Notes: a model not told the origin generated them from the letters alone. Positions 53,901 through 62,425 are shown, counted from the first letter of the stretch. The stretch is DNA of 64,000 nt from Desulfonatronospira thiodismutans ASO3-1 (GCF_000174435.1 NZ_ACJN02000001.1:364001-428000); one strand, 5' to 3'. Program-made: numbers and translations.

Positions 53901-54602
53901 CATGGAGGCGGAGACAAAAACTTCATGGTTCCGGGCATGGTTTTCAATCTGGATCCGGTGGTATTCGCTGCCTACCTGGGCCGGCAGGCCTTGTTTATGC
54001 ACTGTAAGATCAAAAGGGTCGTCCCCCCAGGGAGTCGGAGCACCGACTTCTAATGTTGCCGGACTGTCGGTAACCGTTAAATGGTCCAGCCCCATATCCT
54101 GCAGAACGGATTCCACATTATCCACTGCAACGGCTCCTCCTGCTGCATCCAGATCCCCCATCAGTCCGCGATGGGCCCGGTCGTCTATACTTGTTCCCAG
54201 GGAGGCGTCTATGCGCTGTCGAAGAATGCTCCGGGAATTACCGGCCCTGGCACTGGATTCGTTTAACACTGCCTGATGCACCTGATGCCTCTTGCGACCA
54301 AGCTCCTGAGACACTGCTCTGTGCCGGCTGACTTCGCGCTGCATAAAATACTTCTTCCGGGTCTCGGACATGGGTGAATTTTCAATCTGTGCAAGGTTAT
54401 CCCGGTAGGCCTGCATCTCGGCATCCCAGGCCACTTCAGTCTGTTTCCAGAGGTTGCCGATGGCCCAGAGTTCTTTGTCGGTGTAAAGAACAGGGTCCAC
54501 CGCACTCATTGCCCGGCAAGGCGAAAGCAGCGCTAAAAAGACTATCAATCCTATACAGATCAAGTGCTGCAAAAAAAATTTCAGGCATAAATCATTATTC
54601 AC
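50967..54602 (-). CDS. Giant exported protein of unknown family
   Basis: 1,211 residues from GTG 54602, preferred over GTG 54611 because AAGGAG stands six bases before it. Signal peptide, then a long N-terminal half rich in helices and coiled coil (about 350-430 and 690-750), several FGG/AGG short loops, and a C-terminal half with beta-rich domains (YYYYWTFMEQDG, VFEVEISLGGGFQNTVNRI) and a final hydrophobic-beta segment ending in FFFLPLKEPPGTLETD. No known domain is recognised. It has no LTVRA module but sits next to a protease that does. Confidence 0.55.
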   Translation of the reverse strand: MNNDLCLKFFLQHLICIGLIVFLALLSPCRAMSAVDPVLYTDKELWAIGNLWKQTEVAWDAEMQAYRDNLAQIENSPMSETRKKYFMQREVSRHRAVSQELGRKRHQVHQAVLNESSARAGNSRSILRQRIDASLGTSIDDRAHRGLMGDLDAAGGAVAVDNVESVLQDMGLDHLTVTDSPATLEVGAPTPWGDDPFDLTVHKQGLPAQVGSEYHRIQIENHARNHEVFVSASMRDPVTGKTRAGAGYVEVQDHLKKASGGLNSSSGDLAGNPELMQPMAKSVDKTLRVSELPDEELGSILERHGIRESPQEFRRKLNNIKEARTVVSDPSEAGRMRQAAAEIFDSAESRTLQRANQELRAREDALRRIDENMRRLDNVSDTEATRLRKERLQQSYQQRQSALRQEITDSRARMQATAAANGRKPVIELTGPETPAGPTRMQQLGSGARRAAQVYGTVTDFTDIGHLGQTLEDYMEGDASLFDVARQGLRVPPLSATPVGMVAGGAETIVGTSKRMGQSIVDARDAHLTIRQANENNLAAYLTQWEIRFRRAGMDPGEARAYVAASVEAGNLDVLEARAEALRAAGAEIESPELVIEDGIGPDGGKLYMLYNLGDVVYGMGESVYSGAAYTIRAPGRIVESWAEGELAEAVLEYDSRTAEADMRVQMFRALRNAGIERDKALQAVNEGGSFMRSVFQEARELQEQARLEQERLEAEILDLEQRINRILSEINRLRWMDITVHTTPPSPMNIPYDPDADEDMVFEVEISLGGGFQNTVNRIRHGIRDAAGQDPDVSVTYEISLPGAQETEPGQWLAEIPAVPEAYPFLVDIEVNISGLDGHFSFMQRTVRRQTGDVLLLLAAEEKIEFQESQYSFTDGDYEPVHAVVSNLNPDSTYYYYWTFMEQDGITEIPAWKLHAILEDSEEPQSFTATVSLADIRTGLLLDEDQAMVHVHPVEILEETITMDLFENRTYWTTATPFANDPTVRFPEATIIATPGISGIQEEISEYSSDWERLQEMLHPKESVEDIMKQHMQAELEKMGMELSEAQMAQALQMAGGLTGLAGEQGIEPPDLLGSGYVYPGEPVELDLTVSVPMPPRFRVMFPSPQGAASLDAEVRVKHWMLSTGFMYSPRVRGNNAATSISWVPEPDEHTESFSLELITNYSIDFFKAGTDEPLVEDGIPLRYDPMTTYFTLGFFFLPLKEPPGTLETD

Positions 54603-54643
54603 ACTGTTCACTCCTTAAACAGGGTAAGCATACCCAACCGGGT

Positions 54644-56014
54644 TTACCTCCAGGAACTTTTTTCCATATATTCCGCCAGGGACTCGAGTTCTCCTGCATG
54701 CCGGGCCAGGTCCGGATCATCCGAATTCCGGGCTTTATCTGACCAGATCCGTACCTGAACCTGGTTGGCCCCCAGAAGGTCCATATCGTGCTCAACAAGA
54801 TTCAGCACCAGACTTACATAACCCGACGGCAGCCTGTCCCAGGCCCGCAGCGCCCGCACCGTGAGCAGGTCTTCTTCAGCCAGCTGTTGCAGTGTATACT
54901 GCTGCCTGGTTTCCGGCAGGGCGTCCTGGGCTTCTAAAGCGGCCAGACCCTCCCGGACCAGATAAGCTGTGTCGTAAAGCCTGCTGCCGGCTACTTTAAT
55001 GTCCGGCTGCAGTCCCTCAGGAGAACAGGGGGTTTCTTCAGGGCCCAGGACATATCCGTTGGTCATCTGCAGAACTGAACCATCGGACAGAGAAATCCGG
55101 GTCTGGGTGCTGCACTTGCCATAGGACGGCTCTCCTGCCAGGAGTGCTTTGCCGTGAAATTTAAGTGCTGCGGCGAAAGCCTCTGCCGCGCTGGCTGTAT
55201 CCGGCCCTGTAAAAACAACTATCCGCCCTGAGAGCTTCTCCCCGGGAGGCGAGTTGACCAGTGTCTTGCCGGATTTTTTCGTCCAAAGGCCCCCCAGGGA
55301 CTTGCCGGGCTCAATAAACAAAGCGGCGCAGTCCAGGGCCTCGAAAAGGTCTCCTCCCGTGGATTCGCGCAGGTCAATAAAAACCGGGCTGCTGCCTGCC
55401 CCCAGATAATCGATACTCACCCTGAGAGAGGCCCTGGTTCTCCCGGCTGCAAAATCCCGGATTCTCAGCACGGCCTGATCCTGGGGCTGCAAAAGCTCCA
55501 CATGCAGAGGCCGGACAGCCTCTCTTTTCACCCGGAGCTCTACCATGTCCTCCCCGGATAAAGGCCTGAGCTTCAGGTCAACCATCTTTCCCGGAGGCCC
55601 CTGAAGCATGGCTGCTGCTTTTTCAAGCTCTTCTCCGGCTACCCTGATTCCGTTAACTTCAAGAAGTACCGATCTCTCTGTCACTCCTGCTCTGGCCAGA
55701 GGACCATCCTGATAGGGTGAAACCAGGATCTCTTCGTCCCTGGAAAAAATCTCGGCCCCTATGCCTGTATATTGCGCTTCCAGGGCAGTCTGATGTACTG
55801 ACTCGCCTTTTGCAAAATACCTGGCGTAGGCATCCAGAGACTGGAGATCATCCTGCAGAGTGTCTTTGCTCAGACTCTGCAGCAAAGCCTCATCCGGCGG
55901 GTCCGGCAGGTGCTGACGCAAAACCTGGCGTATTTCCTCCAGCAAAGGCTTCGCAGCAAGATCTGCCGGAAAAAAAAACAGCAGCAGAAAAAGCCAGGGT
56001 AGATGTTTTTTCAT
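54644..56014 (-). CDS. S41 tail-specific-type protease with PDZ domain and LTVRA module
   Basis: 456 residues from ATG 56014 (GGAAG upstream). Signal peptide (WLFLLLFFFPADLAA), PDZ domain (about 75-150, LARAGVTERSVLLEVNGIRV), S41 peptidase domain with candidate nucleophile Ser274 in TASAAEAFAAA and Lys300 in SYGKCS; the 26-residue spacing agrees with the Ser-Lys dyad of Prc/CtpA-type proteases. The C-terminal 85 residues are the LTVRA module (371-456). It probably cuts exported proteins bearing the right C-termini; the module may choose the target or location. Confidence 0.78.
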   Translation of the reverse strand: MKKHLPWLFLLLFFFPADLAAKPLLEEIRQVLRQHLPDPPDEALLQSLSKDTLQDDLQSLDAYARYFAKGESVHQTALEAQYTGIGAEIFSRDEEILVSPYQDGPLARAGVTERSVLLEVNGIRVAGEELEKAAAMLQGPPGKMVDLKLRPLSGEDMVELRVKREAVRPLHVELLQPQDQAVLRIRDFAAGRTRASLRVSIDYLGAGSSPVFIDLRESTGGDLFEALDCAALFIEPGKSLGGLWTKKSGKTLVNSPPGEKLSGRIVVFTGPDTASAAEAFAAALKFHGKALLAGEPSYGKCSTQTRISLSDGSVLQMTNGYVLGPEETPCSPEGLQPDIKVAGSRLYDTAYLVREGLAALEAQDALPETRQQYTLQQLAEEDLLTVRALRAWDRLPSGYVSLVLNLVEHDMDLLGANQVQVRIWSDKARNSDDPDLARHAGELESLAEYMEKSSWR

Positions 56015-56078
56015 ATAAGCACTTCCAGTTTCCAGGCAGTTAACACAAACTTCCAACAAACATGTTGATAACTTTTTC

Positions 56079-56380
56079 TGACATCCTGCCCCTCTGGATT
56101 AGATTACGAGCACGGCGTAAACTCCCCTCCTTAGCCAAGGAGGGGCCGGGGGTGGTTGTAACCGATCCCTTCATTGTCTCTCCCCTACTTTAAGAAGAAA
56201 GTATGGCTGTAGATGGGTATCCATGTGCGGGTGTAAAGATATTTTGACTCCCATACCCCCATACGCCCTTACTCCCATACTTCTTAAGGCCGGAGGGTGG
56301 TTGTAACCGATCCCTTCCTTATTTCGGATGTTGCCCCGAAGAGGCCTCTTTTTCCGCGCAGGGTCGAGGAAAAAGCCTAT
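56079..56380. repeat. Dispersed intergenic repeat family R1, copy 2, interrupted
   Basis: Two halves matching copy 1: 56079-56175 (CTCCCCTCCTTAGCCAAGG and AGGGGCCGGGGGTGGTTG) and 56285-56380 (AGAGGCCTCTTTTTCCGCG). The roughly 110 bases between hold CCCATAC-type short repeats and a second GGGTGGTTGTAACCGATCCC block, so an internal duplication or insertion occurred. Confidence 0.7.
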
Positions 56381-56470
56381 AAATTTACCAGACTATTGCT
56401 GAACATTTGATAAAGCCCACCCAGGAGCAGACGGACAACAGGATCATTTGACCTGTCGCCTCCTTGCAAC

Positions 56471-57028
56471 CTAACCGCTTAGTTCCAAGGCCAGCTCCAG
56501 CAAAAGCTCGTATTCCTCCTGCAGGTAGCGCCTCTGCTCTTCCAGCTGCCTGCGGCGCAGGTCCACCTCTTCCCCGGCATCGCCGTGGCCATGTGTGCCT
56601 TCCAACTGATCCAGGGCGCTTAGCTCCTGCTCCTGTTTTTGCAGGCCACTTTGCAGGTCATTCAGCCTGGATCTGAGTTCATTGACCTTTTTTTCCCCTG
56701 CAGCATCGCCGGCACTCATCCGGGACACCTCCTGTTCCAGGCGGGCGGTGGAATTTTGCATCTCCTCCAGGTGTGCCCTTTCAAGCTCAATCTGTTCGCG
56801 CAAATCGGTCTTCTGGGCGTCGATTTCCCGGCTTTCAGCATCCAAATCCTTTTGTATCTGCTGTAAACGACTGAGCCTTTGTTCGCGCTCCTCCACCCTT
56901 TCTTCATAAGCCCCCGAGCCCAGGCCGCTTATGCCTCCGAAAAATCCTCCCTCGCGCGGATCCTGGGAAGCGCCGCACCCGGCAAAAAGCAAAACGCAGA
57001 TTAAAACCGGTAAGTATAAGTATCTCAT
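56471..57028 (-). CDS. Coiled-coil lipoprotein
   Basis: 185 residues: lipobox FAGC (Cys18), then continuous heptad-like coiled coil (SRLQQIQKDLDAESREID and so on). The start overlaps the stop of the upstream gene (ATGA), so the two are coupled. Probably an outer-membrane-anchored rod that works with the preceding lipoprotein; family not recognised. Confidence 0.65.
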   Translation of the reverse strand: MRYLYLPVLICVLLFAGCGASQDPREGGFFGGISGLGSGAYEERVEEREQRLSRLQQIQKDLDAESREIDAQKTDLREQIELERAHLEEMQNSTARLEQEVSRMSAGDAAGEKKVNELRSRLNDLQSGLQKQEQELSALDQLEGTHGHGDAGEEVDLRRRQLEEQRRYLQEEYELLLELALELSG

Positions 57029-57669
57029 ATGGACAGCCTCTCATCTATGCTGGCCAGCTGGGCGCTGCCCTCGCCAAGGGCGGCGATATTGGCCTGCAGT
57101 TCCTGCACTTCCTTTTCCAGGGCGGCAATGCGGGGGTCATCCTCGGGCAGGCTCTGCCTTTCCTCTTCTATGATGGCCGTCTGGATGGCCAGCTCGCTTT
57201 TCAGTTCTTCTTCGAGTTCTTCATTTTCCTGGATACGTTTTTGAACCTCTGCCTGTCTGGCCAGCAGAGTGTCTTTCTCCTCTGCACCTTCTTCATAGGC
57301 CTGTCGCAGGGATTCCACCTCTTCTTCCAGGGCCGCCAGTTCCTGCCTGCTTCTATCGTTGTACTCGCGCATGGTTTCATTGTATTCCGCTGTCCGGGCG
57401 GCTTCAGCCTCCAGAAACTCTTCCTGAGTGGCGTACTCAGCCTTACGCTTGGCCACCTCCCGGCCCACAAGATACCCCAGGCCTGCTCCGGCCGCGGCCC
57501 CGATCAATGCCCCCCTGCCGTCTCCGATTAGATATCCGGCCAGACCTCCGGCTGCAGCACCCACGGCTGTACCCTCGGCCTTGGTCCGCCTTTGATCAGA
57601 ACCGGTTATACATCCGGACAGAATCACGGCCATAAAAACCAGCAATATAATCGCCCTGGACCCTTTCAT
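57025..57669 (-). CDS. Glycine-zipper coiled-coil lipoprotein, possibly TagQ-like
   Basis: 214 residues: lipobox LSGC (Cys20), glycine-zipper segment (about 35-70, GTAVGAAAGGLAGYLIGDGR), then coiled coil to the end. In Pseudomonas aeruginosa TagQ is the outer-membrane lipoprotein that retains TagR, encoded with TagRST; here a lipoprotein of this kind directly follows the TagR-like gene. Sequence identity with TagQ cannot be judged. AAGGAGG precedes the ATG. Confidence 0.6.
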   Translation of the reverse strand: MKGSRAIILLVFMAVILSGCITGSDQRRTKAEGTAVGAAAGGLAGYLIGDGRGALIGAAAGAGLGYLVGREVAKRKAEYATQEEFLEAEAARTAEYNETMREYNDRSRQELAALEEEVESLRQAYEEGAEEKDTLLARQAEVQKRIQENEELEEELKSELAIQTAIIEEERQSLPEDDPRIAALEKEVQELQANIAALGEGSAQLASIDERLSI

Positions 57670-57704
57670 GCTTTCCTCCTTTGGTAAAATCCCTGAAGTA
57701 AAAA

Positions 57705-59426
57705 TTATTGATCAAATTCCTTAAAGACCTCTTCATACTCTTTAAACCAGCCTTCTCTGTCTGCACGGCGGTGCTGGCTGAAATCCTCGACATGAGTGGT
57801 CAAAAGCTGCAGCACGGCCTTCTCCCGGGGCAGAGGTTCCTGCTCGCGCATGCTTTCCAGGGCCTGGTCTATGTAGTCCTGTTCGTAGTCCCCAAGCTCG
57901 CCCACCTTGTCCGTATAAGCCTGAAACTGCTCTTTTTGGGCTGAACTCAGTTCTTTTATCCTCTGCTCCACAGCACTGACCTGCTCCAGGTATCTGCTGG
58001 ACATTTCCGCCAGCCGCCTGGCGGCCTCAAGGCTGTTTTCCAGGCTTACCAGGCGGGAAATGTAGACACTCAGATTAACCCCGTTGCGGGCCGCATCCTG
58101 GGCCAGGCTGCGTGCACTTTCCCGCTGGGCCATGTCCAGGCGCTGCCTGGCCTGGTCCATGAACTCCTGCACTGTATGCAGATCATCGCTCAAATGGGGG
58201 TGCTCCTCCATGAGCCTGCCCAGGATGGGCTCCACGTCCCCCAGCTGCCCCGCGGCCTGGGCCACCAGGTTGTCCATGGTCCGGCCAACGGGCATGGCCT
58301 TGCGCACCATGTCCTTGTATTCCTGGTATTCGTCTTCCATGGCCGCTCTGACCCTGGTATTGACCACCACATTGGAACCAATGGCCAGGCGCGCCCCGGT
58401 GTTAAAGGAACGCCTTTCCTGAACCCGCTCCTGGTCCTGGTTCCAGGCGTAGACATCCAGCTCCTGACGCAGGGAGGAGCGCATATCCGACACCGGCGTG
58501 GACACGCTGCCGCCGCGAACGCTCACCCCGCCGGGCTTGCCCTGCCACACCTCGGGCCTGAAGAAACCGGCGGTCATTTCCTGGACATTGCCCAGCATGT
58601 CAAAAAAACCCAGGCGGCATGGCTGGCGCAGGCCTATGGGCCGCACCCTGTGGCTGGCATTGCCCAGATGCCAGGCATACTCATTGATCCTCTGCATGGC
58701 GAAAGGCAGGCGATCATTGAAGGTACCGTCCTCAATGGCCGGCAGCCCCCCGCGCACAGTGAACTCCCACTCCTCCTCGGAGGGAAGCCGGATAAATCCT
58801 GGTATACCGTCTATCTCCGGTATATTTTCCAGGCGCTCGGGGTGCTCTGCATCAAAAAGCCACTGGTTGTAGCTGCGGATAAACTCCTGGATATCCTGGT
58901 AGCTGACAAAAGACAGCGGCACCATCATGGCCTCCTGCAGGGCGCGGCCTTCCAGTTCAGCCAGCTGGGACGCATCCGGATCGGCACTGGCCTCAATCAA
59001 GGTATCCAGGCCCATGACCGAAGCAAACTGCCCCCTGGTCAATTCATATTTGGCCAGATAAATTGCCTGTCCCCGGCCATCATCAGCAGGAAATGATCCG
59101 CTGATCTGGGTGCGCTGCAGGCCTTCGAAAATCCCGCCGGATGCATCGCCCATCTGGATGATCTGCTCCTCATCCCCCCAGTAGCCCTGACCAGGCACCT
59201 GAACCTTGCGAAAAACCATTACAGAATCGCCGGGCATGGGCAGGACTATATCCGCCTCATCCGGTCTGGGGTTGTCCGGTCCGGCCGGGGGTGCGGCCAT
59301 GCCGGCCTCGGCCCGGAATAAAAGCAGGATGAAAAAAACAGACACAAACAGGCAAAAGTGCATTGCCCTTAGTCTTTTTGTCCAACAGCGAAGGCATGTG
59401 ATTATTTGCGGGTATTGAACATCCAC
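57705..59426 (-). CDS. tagR: SUMF1-domain periplasmic protein, TagR-like
   Basis: 573 residues: membrane or signal segment (CLFVSVFFILLLFRAEA), SUMF1/FGE-sulfatase-type domain at about 60-350 (YLAKYELTRGQFASVMGL, GFIRLPSEEEWEFTVRGG, FDMLGNVQEMTAGFF, SVRGGSV) and C-terminal coiled coil. In the T6SS threonine-phosphorylation pathway, TagR activates the kinase PpkA from the periplasm. The neighbours (FtsX permease, ABC ATPase, vWA protein, lipoprotein) match that set, but the order is reversed relative to P. aeruginosa. GTG start with AAGGA. Alternative: an unrelated FGE-like adapter. Confidence 0.65.
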   Translation of the reverse strand: MDVQYPQIITCLRCWTKRLRAMHFCLFVSVFFILLLFRAEAGMAAPPAGPDNPRPDEADIVLPMPGDSVMVFRKVQVPGQGYWGDEEQIIQMGDASGGIFEGLQRTQISGSFPADDGRGQAIYLAKYELTRGQFASVMGLDTLIEASADPDASQLAELEGRALQEAMMVPLSFVSYQDIQEFIRSYNQWLFDAEHPERLENIPEIDGIPGFIRLPSEEEWEFTVRGGLPAIEDGTFNDRLPFAMQRINEYAWHLGNASHRVRPIGLRQPCRLGFFDMLGNVQEMTAGFFRPEVWQGKPGGVSVRGGSVSTPVSDMRSSLRQELDVYAWNQDQERVQERRSFNTGARLAIGSNVVVNTRVRAAMEDEYQEYKDMVRKAMPVGRTMDNLVAQAAGQLGDVEPILGRLMEEHPHLSDDLHTVQEFMDQARQRLDMAQRESARSLAQDAARNGVNLSVYISRLVSLENSLEAARRLAEMSSRYLEQVSAVEQRIKELSSAQKEQFQAYTDKVGELGDYEQDYIDQALESMREQEPLPREKAVLQLLTTHVEDFSQHRRADREGWFKEYEEVFKEFDQ

Positions 59427-59509
59427 GGTTGTATCCTTACAAGTAACTATAATTTCATTTTTTTATGCTTTCAGCATACCGCTGTCACACAGGTGTTTCA
59501 TTTTGTACG

Positions 59510-59580
59510 TAAAGCACGATCTACTCCCCTCCTTGGTTAAGGAGGGGCAGGGGTGGTTCGTTATGTAATGAACACTTCCT
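59510..59580. repeat. Dispersed intergenic repeat family R1, short copy 3
   Basis: CTCCCCTCCTTGGTTAAGG then AGGGGCAGGGGTGGTTCG. A diverged, truncated relative of the copies at 29071 and 56079, lying between the TagR-like and TagS-like genes. The inner CTCCTTGG/TTAAGGAG arms are kept. Confidence 0.65.
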
Positions 59581-59643
59581 TATTCATATCCATTTACTCA
59601 CAGATTTGATTCCCGGCGTGCCCGGGTGAGACGCTTATCTGCA

Positions 59644-61479
59644 TCAGTTATCCCGGATTACTTCGGCCGGATCTATGCGCGTTGCCCTCCAGGCAGCCAC
59701 CAGCGAGCCGGCCAGGGCCAGGCAGGTGGTCAGAAAAACTATTCCGCCCTTATAACTCAGGGGCAGGGAGCAGAACCTCTCCCCCGGGGCCAGCTCCGAG
59801 GCAAAGGTATGATTGATCATTGCCGCCAGGGTGTAGTAGCAGGCAAAACCAAGCATCAGCCCGGCAGCAGCTATCATCAGTCCCTGGACCATGGGCAGAA
59901 AAAACACATGCCTGCGTCCCAGGCCCACTAAGCGCAGTACCCCCAGGTCCCTGCGCAGCCGTTCCACCGCAGCATAAAGGCTGGAAAGCAAAACCGCTGT
60001 TCCACCGCTTATTCCCAGCAGGGCCAACAGGGAATAAAGCCTGGTAAGACCGGCATCCAGCACCTGAATGCGCTGAATGGTTTCCACCTGGGCCAGAACC
60101 TCCATGTCCTCTTCCTGCAGCTTCCTGTACACGCCGGGAACATCGTCAATACTTTCGGTATACAGGCGAAAACCCCTGAAGCCGCCCCTGACCATGGCAA
60201 ACTCCCCTGACTCGGATTCCAGCTTCACTCCGCGCTGGCTGGCTGTTCTAAGCACACCCATGAGCTCCGCCGGGACCAGGAGCCTTTGAAGATCTGTGGT
60301 TCCAGCCTTTTGAAGCTCTATATCCAGCTGCAGCACTCCATGAAAAACCATCTCCAGCCCGGAATCAAAATCTTCAGGCAAAAGAACCCGGGTCAGTCTG
60401 TCCGCCGGTGCTGCACTGCCGGTAAAACCTCCCCAGGGAGGATAATCCACTCCCAGCAGAAGAGCCTCCCTGCGGCTTATGGACAGCCCTGCCGGAGATA
60501 TTTCCCTGCCTGCAGCATCCTGGAGCACAACTCCGCTGACATAGGGCAGCAGGATATGTTCCTTGCCCCGCAGCTTTTGGCGCAGAGCCCGGATCCAGGA
60601 CATGGTGGCCGGACTGCCTGGAGTGCTCAGGCTGTAAGCAGTCCATTCCTCAGGCAGTGGCACAGCGGTTTTTTCTGTTACTTGAGAATGTTCAGCCTTG
60701 TTTATGCCGGCGAAACCGGTGTTTATAATCAGCCCGGTGCGCTCAATGGGGTCCATGGGATCAGGCATCAATAGCAGCACCCCGTCATAGCTGAGGTAAG
60801 GCTCTGGAGTATCACCTTCCCAACCCCTCGTTGGTACACCGTAACCCTCTTTATAGGCTTCGATATCCACTACAAAGGATAATGGAGCATAAATCCGGGG
60901 CAGGGATCCGGCCCTGGGAGGCAATACTCCAGCCACCTCCAGGCCCGTTGCCGCCATCTCCCTGCGGCCTCCCCGGCTCCGGGTGACCCTGGCCTCCAGG
61001 ACATCTCCCTGCTCAAGACCGAGAACCCGGGCGGCCTCATGGGTAATCACGCACTGCCCGTCTTCTGGTGCCGGGGCACCGTTTTCCAGGAGCAGAGGAT
61101 CTCCCGGACCGCTGGATATAAGATCAAACATTTCCAGCCTGCCGGTGTGTGGATGTTCCACATGCACTATGGAAGACAGGGGCAGCACCGAGGGAACGAT
61201 GAACTCCACCCCGGGCCAGCTGCCCACCTGCTCAAACCATTCCGGGGAAAACTCATATATCTGGGCCGGCCGGACTTCCCGGTACACAGGGTCTTCCACC
61301 AGTCTGTCCCGCAGGGTTTCAATGGTGCCGTGCTTTAGCCCCAGAAGAATAAGCAGCGGTGCAATGACCGCGGCCAGGGCTATAATCAGGCACAGGGTCA
61401 GAATACGGTCGTGCACCAGGCTGGATGCGGCCAGCCGTGGTACGACCTTGAGAGGGTAATTTTTGTCAGACGACATCAT
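59644..61479 (-). CDS. tagS: FtsX-like ABC transporter permease, TagS-like
   Basis: 611 residues. One membrane helix near the N-terminus, a long periplasmic region (about 50-450), and three C-terminal helices of the FtsX/MacB type (LYSLLALLGISGGTAVLLS, FFLPMVQGLMIAAAGLMLG, FLTTCLALAGSLVAAWRA) with the final RIDPAEVIRDN. Start ATG 61479 or 61476; the former overlaps the ATPase stop as ATGA, the latter has better spacing from GGAG. It pairs with the ATPase and probably transmits mechanical force to periplasmic partners rather than moving a solute. Confidence 0.7.
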   Translation of the reverse strand: MMSSDKNYPLKVVPRLAASSLVHDRILTLCLIIALAAVIAPLLILLGLKHGTIETLRDRLVEDPVYREVRPAQIYEFSPEWFEQVGSWPGVEFIVPSVLPLSSIVHVEHPHTGRLEMFDLISSGPGDPLLLENGAPAPEDGQCVITHEAARVLGLEQGDVLEARVTRSRGGRREMAATGLEVAGVLPPRAGSLPRIYAPLSFVVDIEAYKEGYGVPTRGWEGDTPEPYLSYDGVLLLMPDPMDPIERTGLIINTGFAGINKAEHSQVTEKTAVPLPEEWTAYSLSTPGSPATMSWIRALRQKLRGKEHILLPYVSGVVLQDAAGREISPAGLSISRREALLLGVDYPPWGGFTGSAAPADRLTRVLLPEDFDSGLEMVFHGVLQLDIELQKAGTTDLQRLLVPAELMGVLRTASQRGVKLESESGEFAMVRGGFRGFRLYTESIDDVPGVYRKLQEEDMEVLAQVETIQRIQVLDAGLTRLYSLLALLGISGGTAVLLSSLYAAVERLRRDLGVLRLVGLGRRHVFFLPMVQGLMIAAAGLMLGFACYYTLAAMINHTFASELAPGERFCSLPLSYKGGIVFLTTCLALAGSLVAAWRATRIDPAEVIRDN

Positions 61480-62207
61480 TTGCTCCGCCTGCACTCAGCC
61501 CGGACCAGGCCTTCACTGCTCTGGCCCAGGACAAAGCTGTAAGTGACGTCCGCATCCGTCACCAGTTCGGTATCGTGGGTGACCACCACCACAGCCGTGC
61601 CCGACTCCCGGGTGACGCTTTGCAGATCCTGCATGATGATCCTGGCCCTGGCCTTGTCCACTGCTGCTGTGGGCTCGTCAGCCAGGACCAGAGCCGGACC
61701 GTGGGCCATGGCCCGCAAGATGGCCGCACGCTGGCGCTGGCCTATGGACAGGTAATCCGGTTTGCGTTTCAGGCAGTGCTCAATGCCCAGTCTTGCAGCC
61801 AGAGCTGTCACCTGCGTCAGATAATCCTTGCTGCCCTTTATTCTGGCCGGCAGGCACACGTTGTCCATAACGCTTAAAAAGGACAGCAGACCGCCTGTCT
61901 GCAGAATATAGCCCATGAAGTTGCGTCGGAGCCGGGCCAGGTGGGACTCCAGACCGTTTTCCCACAGGGACTGCACATCAATGGCAGCATCCTGCTCCCG
62001 GCCGGGATTGAGGATGAACCTCCCTACCCGGGTGGGCTGCATGACCAGGGCCAGCATGTCCAGAAGCGTACTCTTGCCGCAGCCGCTGTCTCCCACCAGA
62101 GCCACCATCCGCCCCGGGGCGATTTTCAGCTCCGGCACAAACAGCTCAAATACGCTGCCGGCCTGCTCCCGCCGCTTATACAGGTTATCCAGATGTATCA
62201 CTGACAA
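61476..62207 (-). CDS. tagT: ABC transporter ATPase, TagT-like
   Basis: 243 residues: Walker A GDSGCGKST, Q-loop region YILQTGG, signature LSIGQRQR (a variant of LSGGQ), Walker B LVLADEPTAAVD and the H-loop VVTHD. The closest sets are LolD/MacB-like ATPases. It is coupled to the FtsX permease by stop-start overlap. The start is uncertain: TTG 62207 or GTG 62201, both weakly supported. Assignment to TagT rests on the neighbours (SUMF1, vWA and lipoprotein genes). Confidence 0.7.
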   Translation of the reverse strand: MSVIHLDNLYKRREQAGSVFELFVPELKIAPGRMVALVGDSGCGKSTLLDMLALVMQPTRVGRFILNPGREQDAAIDVQSLWENGLESHLARLRRNFMGYILQTGGLLSFLSVMDNVCLPARIKGSKDYLTQVTALAARLGIEHCLKRKPDYLSIGQRQRAAILRAMAHGPALVLADEPTAAVDKARARIIMQDLQSVTRESGTAVVVVTHDTELVTDADVTYSFVLGQSSEGLVRAECRRSK

Positions 62208-62425
62208 AGTCCCCGGTTATCACTCCCATAAATTCTTCCCCATGCCTGCCCCGTGAAACAGCCCAAAGGGCTCCCTGTCGTAGACATGGGTTTCACCGGG
62301 GCCCTATGCCCCATGCCCAGTGCCCTATGCTCCATGCCCCATGCGCTTTGCCCCATGCCGTCCGTCCTCTTCTTCTTTCTTACACTTCCATACACCCACA
62401 CTTACATACACGCATACGTCCCTGA
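62208..62425. repeat. Spacer with GCCCCATG-type short repeats
   Basis: Irregular repeats of GCCCTATGC, CCATGCCCCATGC and similar between the vWA gene and the ABC ATPase gene, followed by ACACCCAC/TACATAC-type sequence. No coding potential is seen. Confidence 0.5.

Noticed and set aside
58176-59096. 306-residue plus-strand frame.
   Set aside because: Antisense to the SUMF1-domain gene; composition is typical of GC-rich shadow frames.
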